A stretch of 64,000 nucleotides of DNA from Pseudomonas sp. C2B4 (GTDB lineage Bacteria > Pseudomonadota > Gammaproteobacteria > Pseudomonadales > Pseudomonadaceae): positions 204,137-268,136 of the forward strand of contig NZ_JABFMU010000003.1 in assembly GCF_013359695.1 (NCBI RefSeq). Reading direction: 5' to 3'. The position numbers were made by a program, and so were the translations under genes. Below, in pieces: positions 47,574-56,582 of this stretch. How positions within the stretch are numbered: the stretch's first letter is position 1; each line of letters begins with the position of its first letter. The notes beneath the pieces were generated by a model. It was not told the origin of the DNA. It did not search any database and saw only the letters and a list, made by a program, of their open reading frames with translations.

Positions 47574-48511
47574 ATGCCGACAAGCAACACTGGGCCGACC
47601 GTGAGGAGCGCGGCAGTTTCTGGCTGATGAAATTCACGGCGTTCGCCGCCAAAGTCCTTGGGCGCCGGCTGTTGAGCCCATTGCTGTACGGCATCGTGTT
47701 GTACTTTTTCCTGTTTGGTCGTAGCGCCCGCCATAGCGCCTGGCAGTACCAGCGACGACTCGCCGACTGGAGTGGTCGCCACGAGCTGCGCCCGACCCAT
47801 TGGCGCGTGTTCGGCCAGTTCATGGCCTTCGCCGACTCCATGCTCGACAAGCTCGATGTATGGAACGGCAAGCTGAGCATCGAGCAGATCGAAATAATCG
47901 ACCCGGCACTGCTGCGCAACCAGTTGCGCGGCACCCGCGGGCAGATGCTGGTGGGCGCGCACCTGGGCAATCTGGAAGTCTGCCGCGCACTGGCGGAGAT
48001 TGGCGAGAAGGTGACGATGAACGTGCTGGTGCACACCAAGCACGCCGAGCAGTTCAACCGTTTGCTGGGCGAAGCCGGCGCGACCAATCTGCGCCTGATT
48101 CAGGTCAGCGAACTGGACCCGGTGATCATGCTGCAACTGCACGAACGCCTGGAGCGCGGCGAATGGCTGGCGATTGCCGGCGATCGCGTGCCGCTGCATG
48201 GCGGACGCAGCGTGACTGTGGACTTCCTCGGTCACCCGGCCAGGTTCCCGCAAGGACCATGGCTGCTGGCCGGCCTGCTGAAATGCCCGGTCAACCTGCT
48301 GCTGTGCCTGAAGAAACCCGATGGCGATTATCGACTGCCCCTGGAACCGTTCGCCGAGGCGATCACCTGGAAACGCAGCGACCGCGAGCAGGTCATTCAT
48401 CAGTGGGCTTCCCGCTATGCCGAGCGCCTGGGTCACTATTGCCTCGAAGCCCCTCAACAATGGTTCAACTTTTACCCTTTCTGGAAGACCGATGACGACG
48501 CCAACGCTTGA
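47570..48511 (+). CDS. LpxL/HtrB-like lysophospholipid acyltransferase
   Basis: A 313-residue protein with an N-terminal membrane anchor (about residues 30-48) and the acyltransferase motif GAHLGNLE (His131, Glu136). It resembles lipid A lauroyl/myristoyl transferases, but in this operon probably acylates the polyene lipid. The ATG at 47570 overlaps the glycosyltransferase stop (ATGA); the long upstream frame from 47294 is a shadow of that gene. Confidence 0.88.
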   Translation: MNADKQHWADREERGSFWLMKFTAFAAKVLGRRLLSPLLYGIVLYFFLFGRSARHSAWQYQRRLADWSGRHELRPTHWRVFGQFMAFADSMLDKLDVWNGKLSIEQIEIIDPALLRNQLRGTRGQMLVGAHLGNLEVCRALAEIGEKVTMNVLVHTKHAEQFNRLLGEAGATNLRLIQVSELDPVIMLQLHERLERGEWLAIAGDRVPLHGGRSVTVDFLGHPARFPQGPWLLAGLLKCPVNLLLCLKKPDGDYRLPLEPFAEAITWKRSDREQVIHQWASRYAERLGHYCLEAPQQWFNFYPFWKTDDDANA

Positions 48512-50036
48512 GCCGGTAACCTTCGGCGAACGCCCTTTGCGCATTGAAGACGTGTTGGCCCTGGCCAACCGCCAGGCGCCGACGCAGCTGCAGAGCGATC
48601 CCGCGTACCGCGAGCGCATCGCCAAGGGCGCGCGCTTCCTCGATTCCCTGCTGGACAAGGAAGGCGTGATCTATGGCGTGACCACCGGCTACGGGGACTC
48701 CTGCGTGGTGGCGGTACCGCTGCATCACGTCGAGGCGCTGCCCCGTCATCTGTACACGTTCCACGGCTGCGGCCTGGGCAAACTGCTCGACGCCCAAGCC
48801 ACCCGCGCGGTGCTGGCGGCACGTTTGCAGTCGCTGTGCCACGGCGTCTCCGGGGTGCGTGTGGAGCTGCTGGAGCGCCTGCAAGCCTTCCTTGAACACG
48901 ACATCCTGCCGCTGATCCCGGAAGAAGGCTCGGTCGGCGCCAGCGGCGATCTGACGCCACTGTCCTACGTCGCCGCGACGCTGTCCTGCGAACGCGAGGT
49001 GATGTTCCGTGGCGAACGCCGTCAGGCTGCCGACGTGCATCGCGAACTCGGCTGGGCGCCGCTGGTGCTGCGCCCGAAAGAAGCCCTGGCGTTGATGAAC
49101 GGCACGGCCGTGATGACTGGCCTCGCCTGCCTGGCCTACGCCCGCGCCGACTACCTGCTGCAACTGGCGACCCGTATCACCGCGCTGAACGTGGTCGCCC
49201 TGCAAGGCAATCCGGAGCACTTCGACGAGCGCCTGTTCGCCGCCAAACCGCATCCGGGGCAGATGCAAGTCGCCGGCTGGTTGCGCAAGGACCTGGCAAT
49301 CGACGCACCGACCGCGCCCTTGCATCGCTTGCAGGACCGTTACTCCCTGCGTTGCGCGCCCCATGTCCTCGGCGTGCTGGCCGACAGCCTGAACTGGCTG
49401 CGCTCATTCATCGAAATCGAGCTCAACAGCGCCAACGACAACCCGATCATCGACGCCGAGGCCGAACGCGTGCTGCACGGCGGGCACTTCTATGGCGGCC
49501 ACATCGCCTTCGCCATGGACAGCCTGAAAAACCTGGTGGCCAACGTTGCCGACCTGCTGGATCGCCAGCTCGCACTGCTCGTGGACGAACGCTACAACCA
49601 TGGCCTGCCGAGCAATTTGTCGGGCGCCAGCGCCGAGCGGGCGATGCTCAACCACGGCTTCAAGGCCGTGCAGATCGGCGCCAGCGCCTGGACTGCCGAA
49701 GCGCTGAAAAACACCATGCCGGCCAGCGTGTTCTCGCGCTCCACCGAGTGCCATAACCAGGACAAGGTGAGCATGGGCACCATCGCCGCCCGGGATGCGA
49801 TTCGCGTGCTGGAGCTGACCGAACAGGTCGCCGCCGCCACGCTGCTGGCCGCCAATCAGGGCGTCTGGCTGCGCGAACAGTCCGCAGACGCACGCCCGTT
49901 GCCGCCGGCCCTGGCCGCCATGCACGAGGAACTGGCCAAGGACTTCCCGCCGGTCATCGAAGACCGCGCGCTGGAAGGCGAACTGCGCCTGTGCCTGCAA
50001 CGAATCGCCGAACAACACTGGAGGCTGCATGCGTAG
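48492..50036 (+). CDS. Aromatic amino acid ammonia-lyase (HAL/TAL/PAL family)
   Basis: A 514-residue lyase. The MIO cofactor-forming Ala150-Ser151-Gly152 lies in VGASGDLTPLSYVAA. Other matches are YGVTTGYGDS near residue 57 and SANDNPIID near residue 313. The selectivity loop reads LYTFHGCGLG, not the LVLSHAAG of typical histidine lyases, so another aromatic substrate is plausible. It would give a cinnamate or 4-coumarate-type starter for the ligase. The gene overlaps the preceding one by 20 bases. The hut genes are absent, which argues against histidine catabolism. Substrate is inferred from context. Confidence 0.88.
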   Translation: MTTPTLEPVTFGERPLRIEDVLALANRQAPTQLQSDPAYRERIAKGARFLDSLLDKEGVIYGVTTGYGDSCVVAVPLHHVEALPRHLYTFHGCGLGKLLDAQATRAVLAARLQSLCHGVSGVRVELLERLQAFLEHDILPLIPEEGSVGASGDLTPLSYVAATLSCEREVMFRGERRQAADVHRELGWAPLVLRPKEALALMNGTAVMTGLACLAYARADYLLQLATRITALNVVALQGNPEHFDERLFAAKPHPGQMQVAGWLRKDLAIDAPTAPLHRLQDRYSLRCAPHVLGVLADSLNWLRSFIEIELNSANDNPIIDAEAERVLHGGHFYGGHIAFAMDSLKNLVANVADLLDRQLALLVDERYNHGLPSNLSGASAERAMLNHGFKAVQIGASAWTAEALKNTMPASVFSRSTECHNQDKVSMGTIAARDAIRVLELTEQVAAATLLAANQGVWLREQSADARPLPPALAAMHEELAKDFPPVIEDRALEGELRLCLQRIAEQHWRLHA

Positions 50037-50454
50037 CAAGGGAGTGCTCCACACCGATACGGAAATCCTCGTGCCGTTCTTTGACGTCGACAGCATGAAC
50101 GTGGTCTGGCACGGCCATTACGTCAAATACCTGGAAGTCGCCCGCTGCGCGTTGCTGGACAAGATCGGCCACAACTACAGCGCCATGTCCGAGTCGGGCT
50201 ACGCTTGGCCGGTGATCGACCTGCAACTGCGCTATGTGCGCGGCGCAGTGTTCGGTCAGAGGCTGAATGTGCGCGCCAATCTGGTGGAGTGGGAGAACCG
50301 TCTGAAGATCAATTACCTGATCAGCGATCTGGACACTGGTGAGCGATTGACCCGCGCCGTCTCCGTGCAGGTCGCCGTCGACATGAGCAATCGCGAGATG
50401 CTGCTGGCTTCGCCGAAGGTCTTTACCGACGCCGTCGAGAGAGTGCTCGCATGA
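50029..50454 (+). CDS. Acyl-CoA/ACP thioesterase (4-hydroxybenzoyl-CoA thioesterase-like)
   Basis: A 141-residue single hotdog protein with VPFFDVDSMNVVWHGHYVKY, containing the catalytic-type Asp and the HGHY motif of the 4HBT/YbgC family. APE clusters carry such a thioesterase, probably for editing or off-loading. It overlaps the lyase gene by 8 bases and the next gene by ATGA. Confidence 0.9.
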   Translation: MRSKGVLHTDTEILVPFFDVDSMNVVWHGHYVKYLEVARCALLDKIGHNYSAMSESGYAWPVIDLQLRYVRGAVFGQRLNVRANLVEWENRLKINYLISDLDTGERLTRAVSVQVAVDMSNREMLLASPKVFTDAVERVLA

Positions 50455-51149
50455 ATGTCCGCCACTTCCCTGTGGGAGCGAGCCTGCTCGCGATGGTCGT
50501 TAACGATGACGCTGGGCACCTGACACCCCGCGCCGTTCTCAGGTTTTTCGCGAGCAGGCTCGCGCCTGCAGTTTTCTGCGTATTGCTGGGTATTCCGGGG
50601 CTGGCTCATGCTTTCGATCTGCAACAGCTCAGCGATCAACTGGCCAAGCCAGATGTGATCCACGGCAATTTCATCCAGGAAAAACACCTGCGCGCCCTGC
50701 CCCAGCCGCTGACCAGCAAGGGCACCTTCGTCCTGGCGAAAAACCACGGCCTGCTGTGGCTGCTGAAAACGCCCTTGCAGCAGGATTACCGCATCACCGC
50801 CAAGGGCATCGCCCGACGTGACGCCAGCGGTTGGCAGATGCTGCCGGGCAAGAGCGCCGGCGCCGAGCAGAACCGCTTGTTCCTCGCCGTGTTGCAAGGT
50901 GACAGCAGCGGGCTGCAACGGGATTTCGAACTGTCGCTGAGCGGCGACGCGCAAAACTGGAAACTGACGCTGGTGCCACGCTCGATGCTGCTCAAGCAGG
51001 TGTTCAACCAGATCAACATCACCGGTGGCGAACTGGTGCACAGCATCGAATTGCTGGAAACCCAGGGCGACAGCACCCTGTTGCGCATGCAGGACAGCAC
51101 GAGCGCCCAACCCTTGAGCGACGCGGAGCAACATGACTTTGCCGAGTGA
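50451..51149 (+). CDS. LolA-like periplasmic carrier protein with a REP-derived signal-peptide extension
   Basis: A 232-residue frame whose ATG overlaps the thioesterase stop. Residues from about 55 on (AFDLQQLSDQLAKPDVIHGN, FIQEKHLRALPQPLTSKGTF) match LolA-like outer-membrane lipoprotein carriers found in APE clusters. The signal peptide core VFCVLLGIPGLAHA (about residues 41-54) is intact, but it is preceded by ~34 residues encoded by a REP doublet (50471-50570). No usable start lies after the repeat; an ATG inside it at 50493 is the only in-frame alternative. Secretion therefore depends on an extended n-region or is impaired. The role is probably to shuttle the polyene lipid through the periplasm. 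Confidence 0.85.
   Translation: MNVRHFPVGASLLAMVVNDDAGHLTPRAVLRFFASRLAPAVFCVLLGIPGLAHAFDLQQLSDQLAKPDVIHGNFIQEKHLRALPQPLTSKGTFVLAKNHGLLWLLKTPLQQDYRITAKGIARRDASGWQMLPGKSAGAEQNRLFLAVLQGDSSGLQRDFELSLSGDAQNWKLTLVPRSMLLKQVFNQINITGGELVHSIELLETQGDSTLLRMQDSTSAQPLSDAEQHDFAE
50471..50570. repeat. REP doublet inside the LolA-like coding sequence
   Basis: TGTGGGAGCGAGCCTGCTCG and the inverse TCGCGAGCAGGCTCGCGCCT lie within codons 7-40. The right arm is translated as FASRLAP. Confidence 0.93.
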
Positions 51150-53472
51150 GCGGATGCTGCCGCGACTGTTCCTGATCCTGCTGCTGGCTGTGCTGGCGCT
51201 CGCCGGTTGGCAATGGCGCGACGGCGCCCCCTTGTCGGCCAACCTGATGGAACTGGTGCCCGGCACCGCGCCGGACGCCCTGGAGTTGCGCGCCGAACAA
51301 CGCATGCAAGAGCCGCTGAACCGCGAAATGCTGGTGCTGGTGGGCCATGAAAATCGCGAACAAGCCATCGCCATGGCGCGGAAACTGGGCGATCAATGGC
51401 AAGCCCGCGGCCTGTTCGAAAAGGTCCAATGGAACCTGCAAGCCGACTTGCCGGCGTTGCGCGCGCAACTGTTGCAAGGTCGCCTGGCGATGCTCTCGAC
51501 GGAAGATCGCCAACAACTGATCGAACATCCCGACGCCTTCATTCAGCAGCGGGTGCAAGCGCTGTTCGATCCCTTCACCGGTTTCAGCCTGGTGCCCAGC
51601 CAAGACGACTGGCTGGGCTTGACCGGACGCATCCAGAACAGCCAGCCGCAACACGGCGCGGTGCAACTGGACATCGGCAGTGGCGCCTTGATTGCCGATG
51701 CCGATGGCAAGAGTTGGGTATTGCTCCGGGCGCGGACCACCGGCAACGCCTTTGACATGAACCTGCCGCTGCAAGTGGCGGATCTGCTGCAACACAGCCG
51801 TGAAGAAGCGGCCGAATCAGGCGTGCAACTGCTGGCGGCCAGCGGCCTGCTGTATGCCGCCAACGGACAGAAACAAGCCTCCCGTGAGATGACCTGGGTC
51901 GGTGGCGGGGCCACGGTCGGCATTTTGTTGTTGCTGTTGCTGGCCTTCCGCCGTTGGCGGGTGTTGCTGGCCTTCGTCCCGGTACTGGTCGGCATGTTGT
52001 TCGGTGCGGTGGCCTGCGTGGCGCTGTTCGGCCATATGCATGTGATGACCCTGGTGTTGGGTTCGAGCCTGATCGGCGTCGCCGTCGATTACCCGCTGCA
52101 TTACCTGTCCAAGAGCTGGAGCCTGAAGCCCTGGCACAGCTGGCCAGCCCTGCGCCTGACCTTGCCGGGCCTGACCTTGAGCCTGATCACCAGCGCCATC
52201 GGATACCTGGCGCTGGCCTGGACTCCGTTCCCGGCACTGACCCAGATCGCGGTGTTCTCCGCCGCCGGTCTGCTCGGTGCCTACTTGTCTGCCGTGTGCC
52301 TGCTGCCGGCATTGCTCAGAAATGTCGAACTGCGTCCGGCGCAGTGGCCGCTACAGGTTTCCGTATTTTTGCTGGGTCTTCGCGAGGCGCTGCTCAAACG
52401 CCTGAGTACACCGGTCTTGCTGGCGCTGTTGATTGCCTTCTGCGCCGGCGGTCTTTTGCAACTCGAAACGAAAAATGACATCCGCCAATGGGTCGGCGCA
52501 CCACAGCAACTGACCGATGAAGCGCAGACCATTGCACGAATTACCGGTTATCAACCCACCAGCCAGTTCTTCCTGATACAGGCCGCTGATCAACAGCAAT
52601 TGCTCGAACGCCAGACCGCCCTCAATGAGCGCCTGGATCAACTGGTCAACCTGGAAAAACTGCAGGGCTACCTGTCACTCAATCAGTTGGTCAGCCCGCC
52701 GAACGAACAGCGCAAGGCGCGCGAAGCGTTGAGCAAGCTGCCACAACGCTGGCAGCCATTGATCGATGTCGGCGTGCCCGTGGAAGCACTGCAAGCCGAA
52801 TTGAAGGCATTGCAGGCGCTGCCCGTCGAAGACATCGACGCGGCGCTGGCAGGGCCCTTGGGCGAGCCTTATCGCCTGTTGTGGCTGGGGCCGACCGATG
52901 ACGGCGTGGCGGCGATGGTCAGCCTGCAAGGCCTGAACAATCCGTCTCTGTTGCGGGTCCAGGCCGCGGACTTGCCGGGCGTGAAACTGGTGGATCGGCT
53001 GGGGGAGTTGAACCGTGTGTTCGCCGCGACGCAGATCAGCGCCGCCGAACTGAAACTCGCCTCCTGCGTGCTGATCGTGCTGGTGCTGATCCTGCCGTTC
53101 GGCTTCGGTGGCGCATTGCGCATCGTGTCCCTGCCGCTGCTGGCGGCACTGTGCAGCCTGGCCAGCCTCGGCTGGCTGGGGCAACCGTTGACCCTGTTCA
53201 GCCTGTTCGGCCTGTTGCTGGTGACGGCGATCAGCGTCGACTACGCGATCCTCATGCGCGAGCAAGTCGGCGGTGCCGCCGTGAGCCTGCTGGGCACCTT
53301 GCTGGCGGCGTTGACCACTTGGCTGTCGTTCGGCCTGCTGGCGGTGTCGAGTACGCCGGCGGTAAGTAATTTCGGCCTGTCGGTCAGCCTGGGCTTGGTG
53401 TTCAGCTTCATGCTCGCCCCCTGGGCCGGTCGACAGGTGCATGTGGCCACGGTCGCGGAGCCGACAGCATGA
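51133..53472 (+). CDS. MMPL/RND-family lipid exporter
   Basis: A 779-residue transporter with about 11-12 membrane helices. One helix at the N terminus is followed by a periplasmic domain (about 30-235) and a helix bundle (LLLLLLAFRRWRVLLAFVPVLVG onward, about 250-430). A second periplasmic domain (about 450-630) and a second bundle follow. MMPL exporters are present in APE clusters and likely move the finished lipid across or out of the inner membrane. GGAG precedes the ATG; the start overlaps the LolA-like gene by 17 bases. Confidence 0.9.
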   Translation: MTLPSERMLPRLFLILLLAVLALAGWQWRDGAPLSANLMELVPGTAPDALELRAEQRMQEPLNREMLVLVGHENREQAIAMARKLGDQWQARGLFEKVQWNLQADLPALRAQLLQGRLAMLSTEDRQQLIEHPDAFIQQRVQALFDPFTGFSLVPSQDDWLGLTGRIQNSQPQHGAVQLDIGSGALIADADGKSWVLLRARTTGNAFDMNLPLQVADLLQHSREEAAESGVQLLAASGLLYAANGQKQASREMTWVGGGATVGILLLLLLAFRRWRVLLAFVPVLVGMLFGAVACVALFGHMHVMTLVLGSSLIGVAVDYPLHYLSKSWSLKPWHSWPALRLTLPGLTLSLITSAIGYLALAWTPFPALTQIAVFSAAGLLGAYLSAVCLLPALLRNVELRPAQWPLQVSVFLLGLREALLKRLSTPVLLALLIAFCAGGLLQLETKNDIRQWVGAPQQLTDEAQTIARITGYQPTSQFFLIQAADQQQLLERQTALNERLDQLVNLEKLQGYLSLNQLVSPPNEQRKAREALSKLPQRWQPLIDVGVPVEALQAELKALQALPVEDIDAALAGPLGEPYRLLWLGPTDDGVAAMVSLQGLNNPSLLRVQAADLPGVKLVDRLGELNRVFAATQISAAELKLASCVLIVLVLILPFGFGGALRIVSLPLLAALCSLASLGWLGQPLTLFSLFGLLLVTAISVDYAILMREQVGGAAVSLLGTLLAALTTWLSFGLLAVSSTPAVSNFGLSVSLGLVFSFMLAPWAGRQVHVATVAEPTA

Positions 53473-54629
53473 TGATTGCTCTGTTCTGGGCGATGGCCCT
53501 GACGCTGTTCGCCGTGGCAACCCGGGTTGGCCGCTACTTCGGCCTGATCCCGATCGTCAGCCAGCTGCTGTTGGCGACCGTCGGTTTGCCGCTGCTGATG
53601 TATTTCTGGATCGAACCGCACTGGCAATTGAGCGGCGCGGCGCTGGTGTCGCCCATCTGGCTGAAAAACCTCTACAGCCTGAGTTTCGCGCTGTTGCTCG
53701 GCTATATCCTCAGTGACGTGATCGACCTGCAACTGGACCGCCAGAGCCTGAAAATCGCCCTGCCGAGCTTCTGCATTCCGTTTGCCTGCGGCCTCGCCAC
53801 GGCGATCTGGCTGCTGCCACCGCAACCCTGGCTCAGCTCCCTCGCGGTCGGCCTGTTGTTCGCCATTACCGCGATTCCTGTGTTGTACCTGTACCTGCGG
53901 CATATCGATTACCCAACTGCCGCGACCCGGCGACTGGTGCAGACCGCGATCCTCATCGACCTCACCTGCTGGACGCTGTTTGCCATCGCACAGGGCACCC
54001 TGCACTTGAGCAGCCTGCTGCTGCCGTTGGCCGGCGCCTGCCTGCCCATCCTGTTGAGGCTGCTGGGCCTGCGCCAGCTGTGGCTGTACAGCCTGGGCTT
54101 TTTCGCCCTGCTGGTGGTGGCGGAGCACTACAAGCTTAATGCGCTAATCTTCGGCATCGGTTACGTGTTGATCATGGCCGCGCTGAAGGCGCCGCTGGTG
54201 CTGCCGCTGCCGGCGATCTGGATGAGCCGCCTGCAGACCTACGTTGCCATTCCACTGATCCTCACCTTCGGCATCGTGCAGATCAACGTGCACAGCGCCA
54301 TGGACAGCCTCGGCTGGGTGCAATTGGCGGCGCTGCTGCTGATGCCAATCGCCAGCAAACTGCTGGGCAACTGGCTTGGCCTCGGCTGGGCCGGTGCCTC
54401 GTTCCAGGGCGCCAGCCGCTGGCGGGAAAGCGTGCTGCTGAACATTCGCGGCTTGAGTGAAATCGTGTTTCTCAACCTGTTGCTGCAACAACAGCTCATC
54501 AGCCCGGCGCTGTACTTTGCGCTGATGCTGATGGGCCTGATCGCGACATTGCTGCCGGCACTGGCCGGCATGCACCGGATTCCCCTGAACGCTGCCGCCC
54601 CGGCAAGGAGCCCCCATGCCAACCGTTGA
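53469..54629 (+). CDS. CPA2/Kef-like multi-spanning membrane protein
   Basis: A 386-residue protein made almost wholly of 11-12 hydrophobic helices. The order and spacing resemble sodium/proton exchanger (CPA2) membrane domains, for example IVSQLLLATVGLPLLMY, LLFAITAIPVLYLYLRHID and FQGASRWRESVLLNIRGLSE. The nucleotide-binding C-terminal domain of Kef proteins is absent. It starts by ATGA overlap with the exporter gene and overlaps the next gene by 14 bases, so it belongs to the operon. It might supply proton gradient coupling to export. Family assignment is moderate; the role is inference. Confidence 0.68.
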   Translation: MMIALFWAMALTLFAVATRVGRYFGLIPIVSQLLLATVGLPLLMYFWIEPHWQLSGAALVSPIWLKNLYSLSFALLLGYILSDVIDLQLDRQSLKIALPSFCIPFACGLATAIWLLPPQPWLSSLAVGLLFAITAIPVLYLYLRHIDYPTAATRRLVQTAILIDLTCWTLFAIAQGTLHLSSLLLPLAGACLPILLRLLGLRQLWLYSLGFFALLVVAEHYKLNALIFGIGYVLIMAALKAPLVLPLPAIWMSRLQTYVAIPLILTFGIVQINVHSAMDSLGWVQLAALLLMPIASKLLGNWLGLGWAGASFQGASRWRESVLLNIRGLSEIVFLNLLLQQQLISPALYFALMLMGLIATLLPALAGMHRIPLNAAAPARSPHANR

Positions 54630-55863
54630 AACGGAACATCGCCAGATCGTGATCATCGGCGCAGGCCCTTCGGGTGCCATCGCCGCCGCGCTGCTCAAGC
54701 GCAAGGGACACGATGTGCTGGTGATCGAGCGCCAGCACTTCCCACGGTTTTCCATCGGCGAAAGCCTGTTGTGCCACTGCCTGGATTTCGTCGAAGAAGC
54801 GGGCATGCTCGACGCCGTCAACGCCGCCGGTTTCCAGCTTAAAACCGGTGCCGCATTCGCCTGGGGCGAGCAGTACAGCACCTTCGATTTCAGTGAAACC
54901 TTCACCCACGGCAAGCCGACGACCTTCCAGGTGCAACGCGCCGATTTCGACAAGCTGCTGGCCAATCAAGCGGCGCTGCAAGGCGTCGAGGTTCGCTATG
55001 GCGAAGCCATCGTCAGCGTCGATATCGAACAGGAAAAGCCGTGGCTGGATGTGCGTCGCGAGGACGGCAGCGAGTACCGCGTCGAGGCTGATTTCATGCT
55101 CGACGCCAGCGGATACGGGCGCGTCCTGCCACGCCTGCTCGACCTCGAGGCACCGTCGAACTTCCCTATACGCCAAGCCGTGTTCACCCACGTTGAGGAC
55201 AACATCGACAACCCCGGTTTCGACCGTACCAAGATCCTCGTCACGACCCACCCAACGAAGCGCGATGTCTGGTTCTGGACCATCCCGTTCAGCAACGGGC
55301 GATGCTCGGTGGGCGTGGTGGCGGCGGCAGAACACTTCGAGGGCCGCACCGATAATCTGGACGAGTGCCTGCGCGGCTTCATCGCCGAGACGCCCAGCCT
55401 GGCCGGCGTACTGAACAATGCCGTGTGGGATACGCCCGCGCGAACCATTGGCGGATACTCGGCTAACGTCAAAACCTTGCATGGGCCGGGTTTTGCGCTG
55501 CTGGGCAACGCGGCGGAATTCCTCGACCCGGTGTTCTCCTCCGGCGTCACCATCGCCATGCGTTCGGCGAGCATGGCGGCGGCCCTCTTGCACCGCCAAT
55601 TGCAAGGCGAAGCGGTCGACTGGCAACGCGAGTTCGCCGAACCGCTCAAGCGTGGCGTCGACACCTTCCGCTGCTACGTCGAAGGCTGGTACGCCGGCAC
55701 CTTTCAGGACGTGATTTTCCACGAGGCCAGCTCACCGGACATCCGCCGCATGATCAGTTCGATTCTCGCCGGCTACGCCTGGGACGAACGCAACCCGTTC
55801 GTCAGCGAAGCCAGACGTCGGTTGAAGGTGATTTCAGAACTCTGTGCAAGGACTGCGTCATGA
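54616..55863 (+). CDS. FAD-dependent oxidoreductase with flavin-halogenase motifs
   Basis: A 415-residue flavoprotein with the FAD-binding GAGPSG at residues 15-20. PRFSIGESLL near residue 43 matches the family. It carries three features of flavin-dependent halogenases: Lys76 in FQLKTGAAFAWG, the W-x-W-x-I-P motif at 219-224 (WFWTIP), and F-x2-P-x2-S-x-G at 302-310 (FLDPVFSSG). It could halogenate or hydroxylate the aryl head; related geranylgeranyl-reductase-like enzymes share the fold, so activity is unproven. AAGGAG precedes the ATG. No dedicated flavin reductase is in the operon. Confidence 0.82.
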   Translation: MPTVETEHRQIVIIGAGPSGAIAAALLKRKGHDVLVIERQHFPRFSIGESLLCHCLDFVEEAGMLDAVNAAGFQLKTGAAFAWGEQYSTFDFSETFTHGKPTTFQVQRADFDKLLANQAALQGVEVRYGEAIVSVDIEQEKPWLDVRREDGSEYRVEADFMLDASGYGRVLPRLLDLEAPSNFPIRQAVFTHVEDNIDNPGFDRTKILVTTHPTKRDVWFWTIPFSNGRCSVGVVAAAEHFEGRTDNLDECLRGFIAETPSLAGVLNNAVWDTPARTIGGYSANVKTLHGPGFALLGNAAEFLDPVFSSGVTIAMRSASMAAALLHRQLQGEAVDWQREFAEPLKRGVDTFRCYVEGWYAGTFQDVIFHEASSPDIRRMISSILAGYAWDERNPFVSEARRRLKVISELCARTAS

Positions 55864-56582
55864 GCTATTTGAGCGACAACTACGTCGAAGAAACCCGTTT
55901 CGGCCTTTGGTTCCTGCGCAGCCGCACCTGGCAGCACTATGTGCTGCGCGTGGCGATCAACGATTTGCGCAGCCTGTTCAGCGAAGCCCCGCCGAGCCAG
56001 CCAGTGCTGCTGGATGTCGGTTGCGGCCAGGGCAAATCGTTCCGGTACTTGCACCAGACCTTTGTGCCCGGGCGTCTGATCGGCGTTGATGCCGACCCGT
56101 ACAGCCTGAACCGCAGCGGCGAAGAAGCGGTCAATCACGGTATGAAGGTGGAGTTGATCGGCAGCGATTGCGCGAGCCTTCAGGTTCCCGACGCCAGCGT
56201 CGACCTGTTGTTCTGTCACCAGACCTTCCATCATCTGGTGGAGCAGGAACGGGCATTGGCCGAGTTCTACCGCGTGCTCAAGCCTGGCGGCTACCTGCTG
56301 TTCGCCGAGTCCACCGAGGCTTACATTGATACCTGGGTCATTCGCTGGCTGTTCCGGCATCCGATGCAGGTGCAGAAGAGCGCGGCGCAGTACCTGGAGA
56401 TGATTCGCCGTCAGGGCTTTGAATTCGGGCCGCAGAATGTGTCTTACCCCTACTTGTGGTGGAGTCGGGCCAAGGATTTCGGCTTGCTGGAGCGCCTGGG
56501 CCGTCGGCCGAAACCCTTTGGCCAGCGGGAAGAAACCCTGGTCAATGTGGTGGCGCGCAAACCGCTGGAAGGTGCTGTCTAA
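55860..56582 (+). CDS. SAM-dependent methyltransferase
   Basis: A 240-residue class I methyltransferase with motif I VLLDVGCGQGKSFRYL near residue 50 and a motif II/III region (DASVDLLFCHQTFHHLVEQE). APE heads are commonly C-methylated (4-hydroxy-3-methylphenyl in E. coli), which fits. The start overlaps the flavoprotein stop (ATGA) and the stop overlaps the next ATG (TAATG). Confidence 0.9.
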   Translation: MSYLSDNYVEETRFGLWFLRSRTWQHYVLRVAINDLRSLFSEAPPSQPVLLDVGCGQGKSFRYLHQTFVPGRLIGVDADPYSLNRSGEEAVNHGMKVELIGSDCASLQVPDASVDLLFCHQTFHHLVEQERALAEFYRVLKPGGYLLFAESTEAYIDTWVIRWLFRHPMQVQKSAAQYLEMIRRQGFEFGPQNVSYPYLWWSRAKDFGLLERLGRRPKPFGQREETLVNVVARKPLEGAV

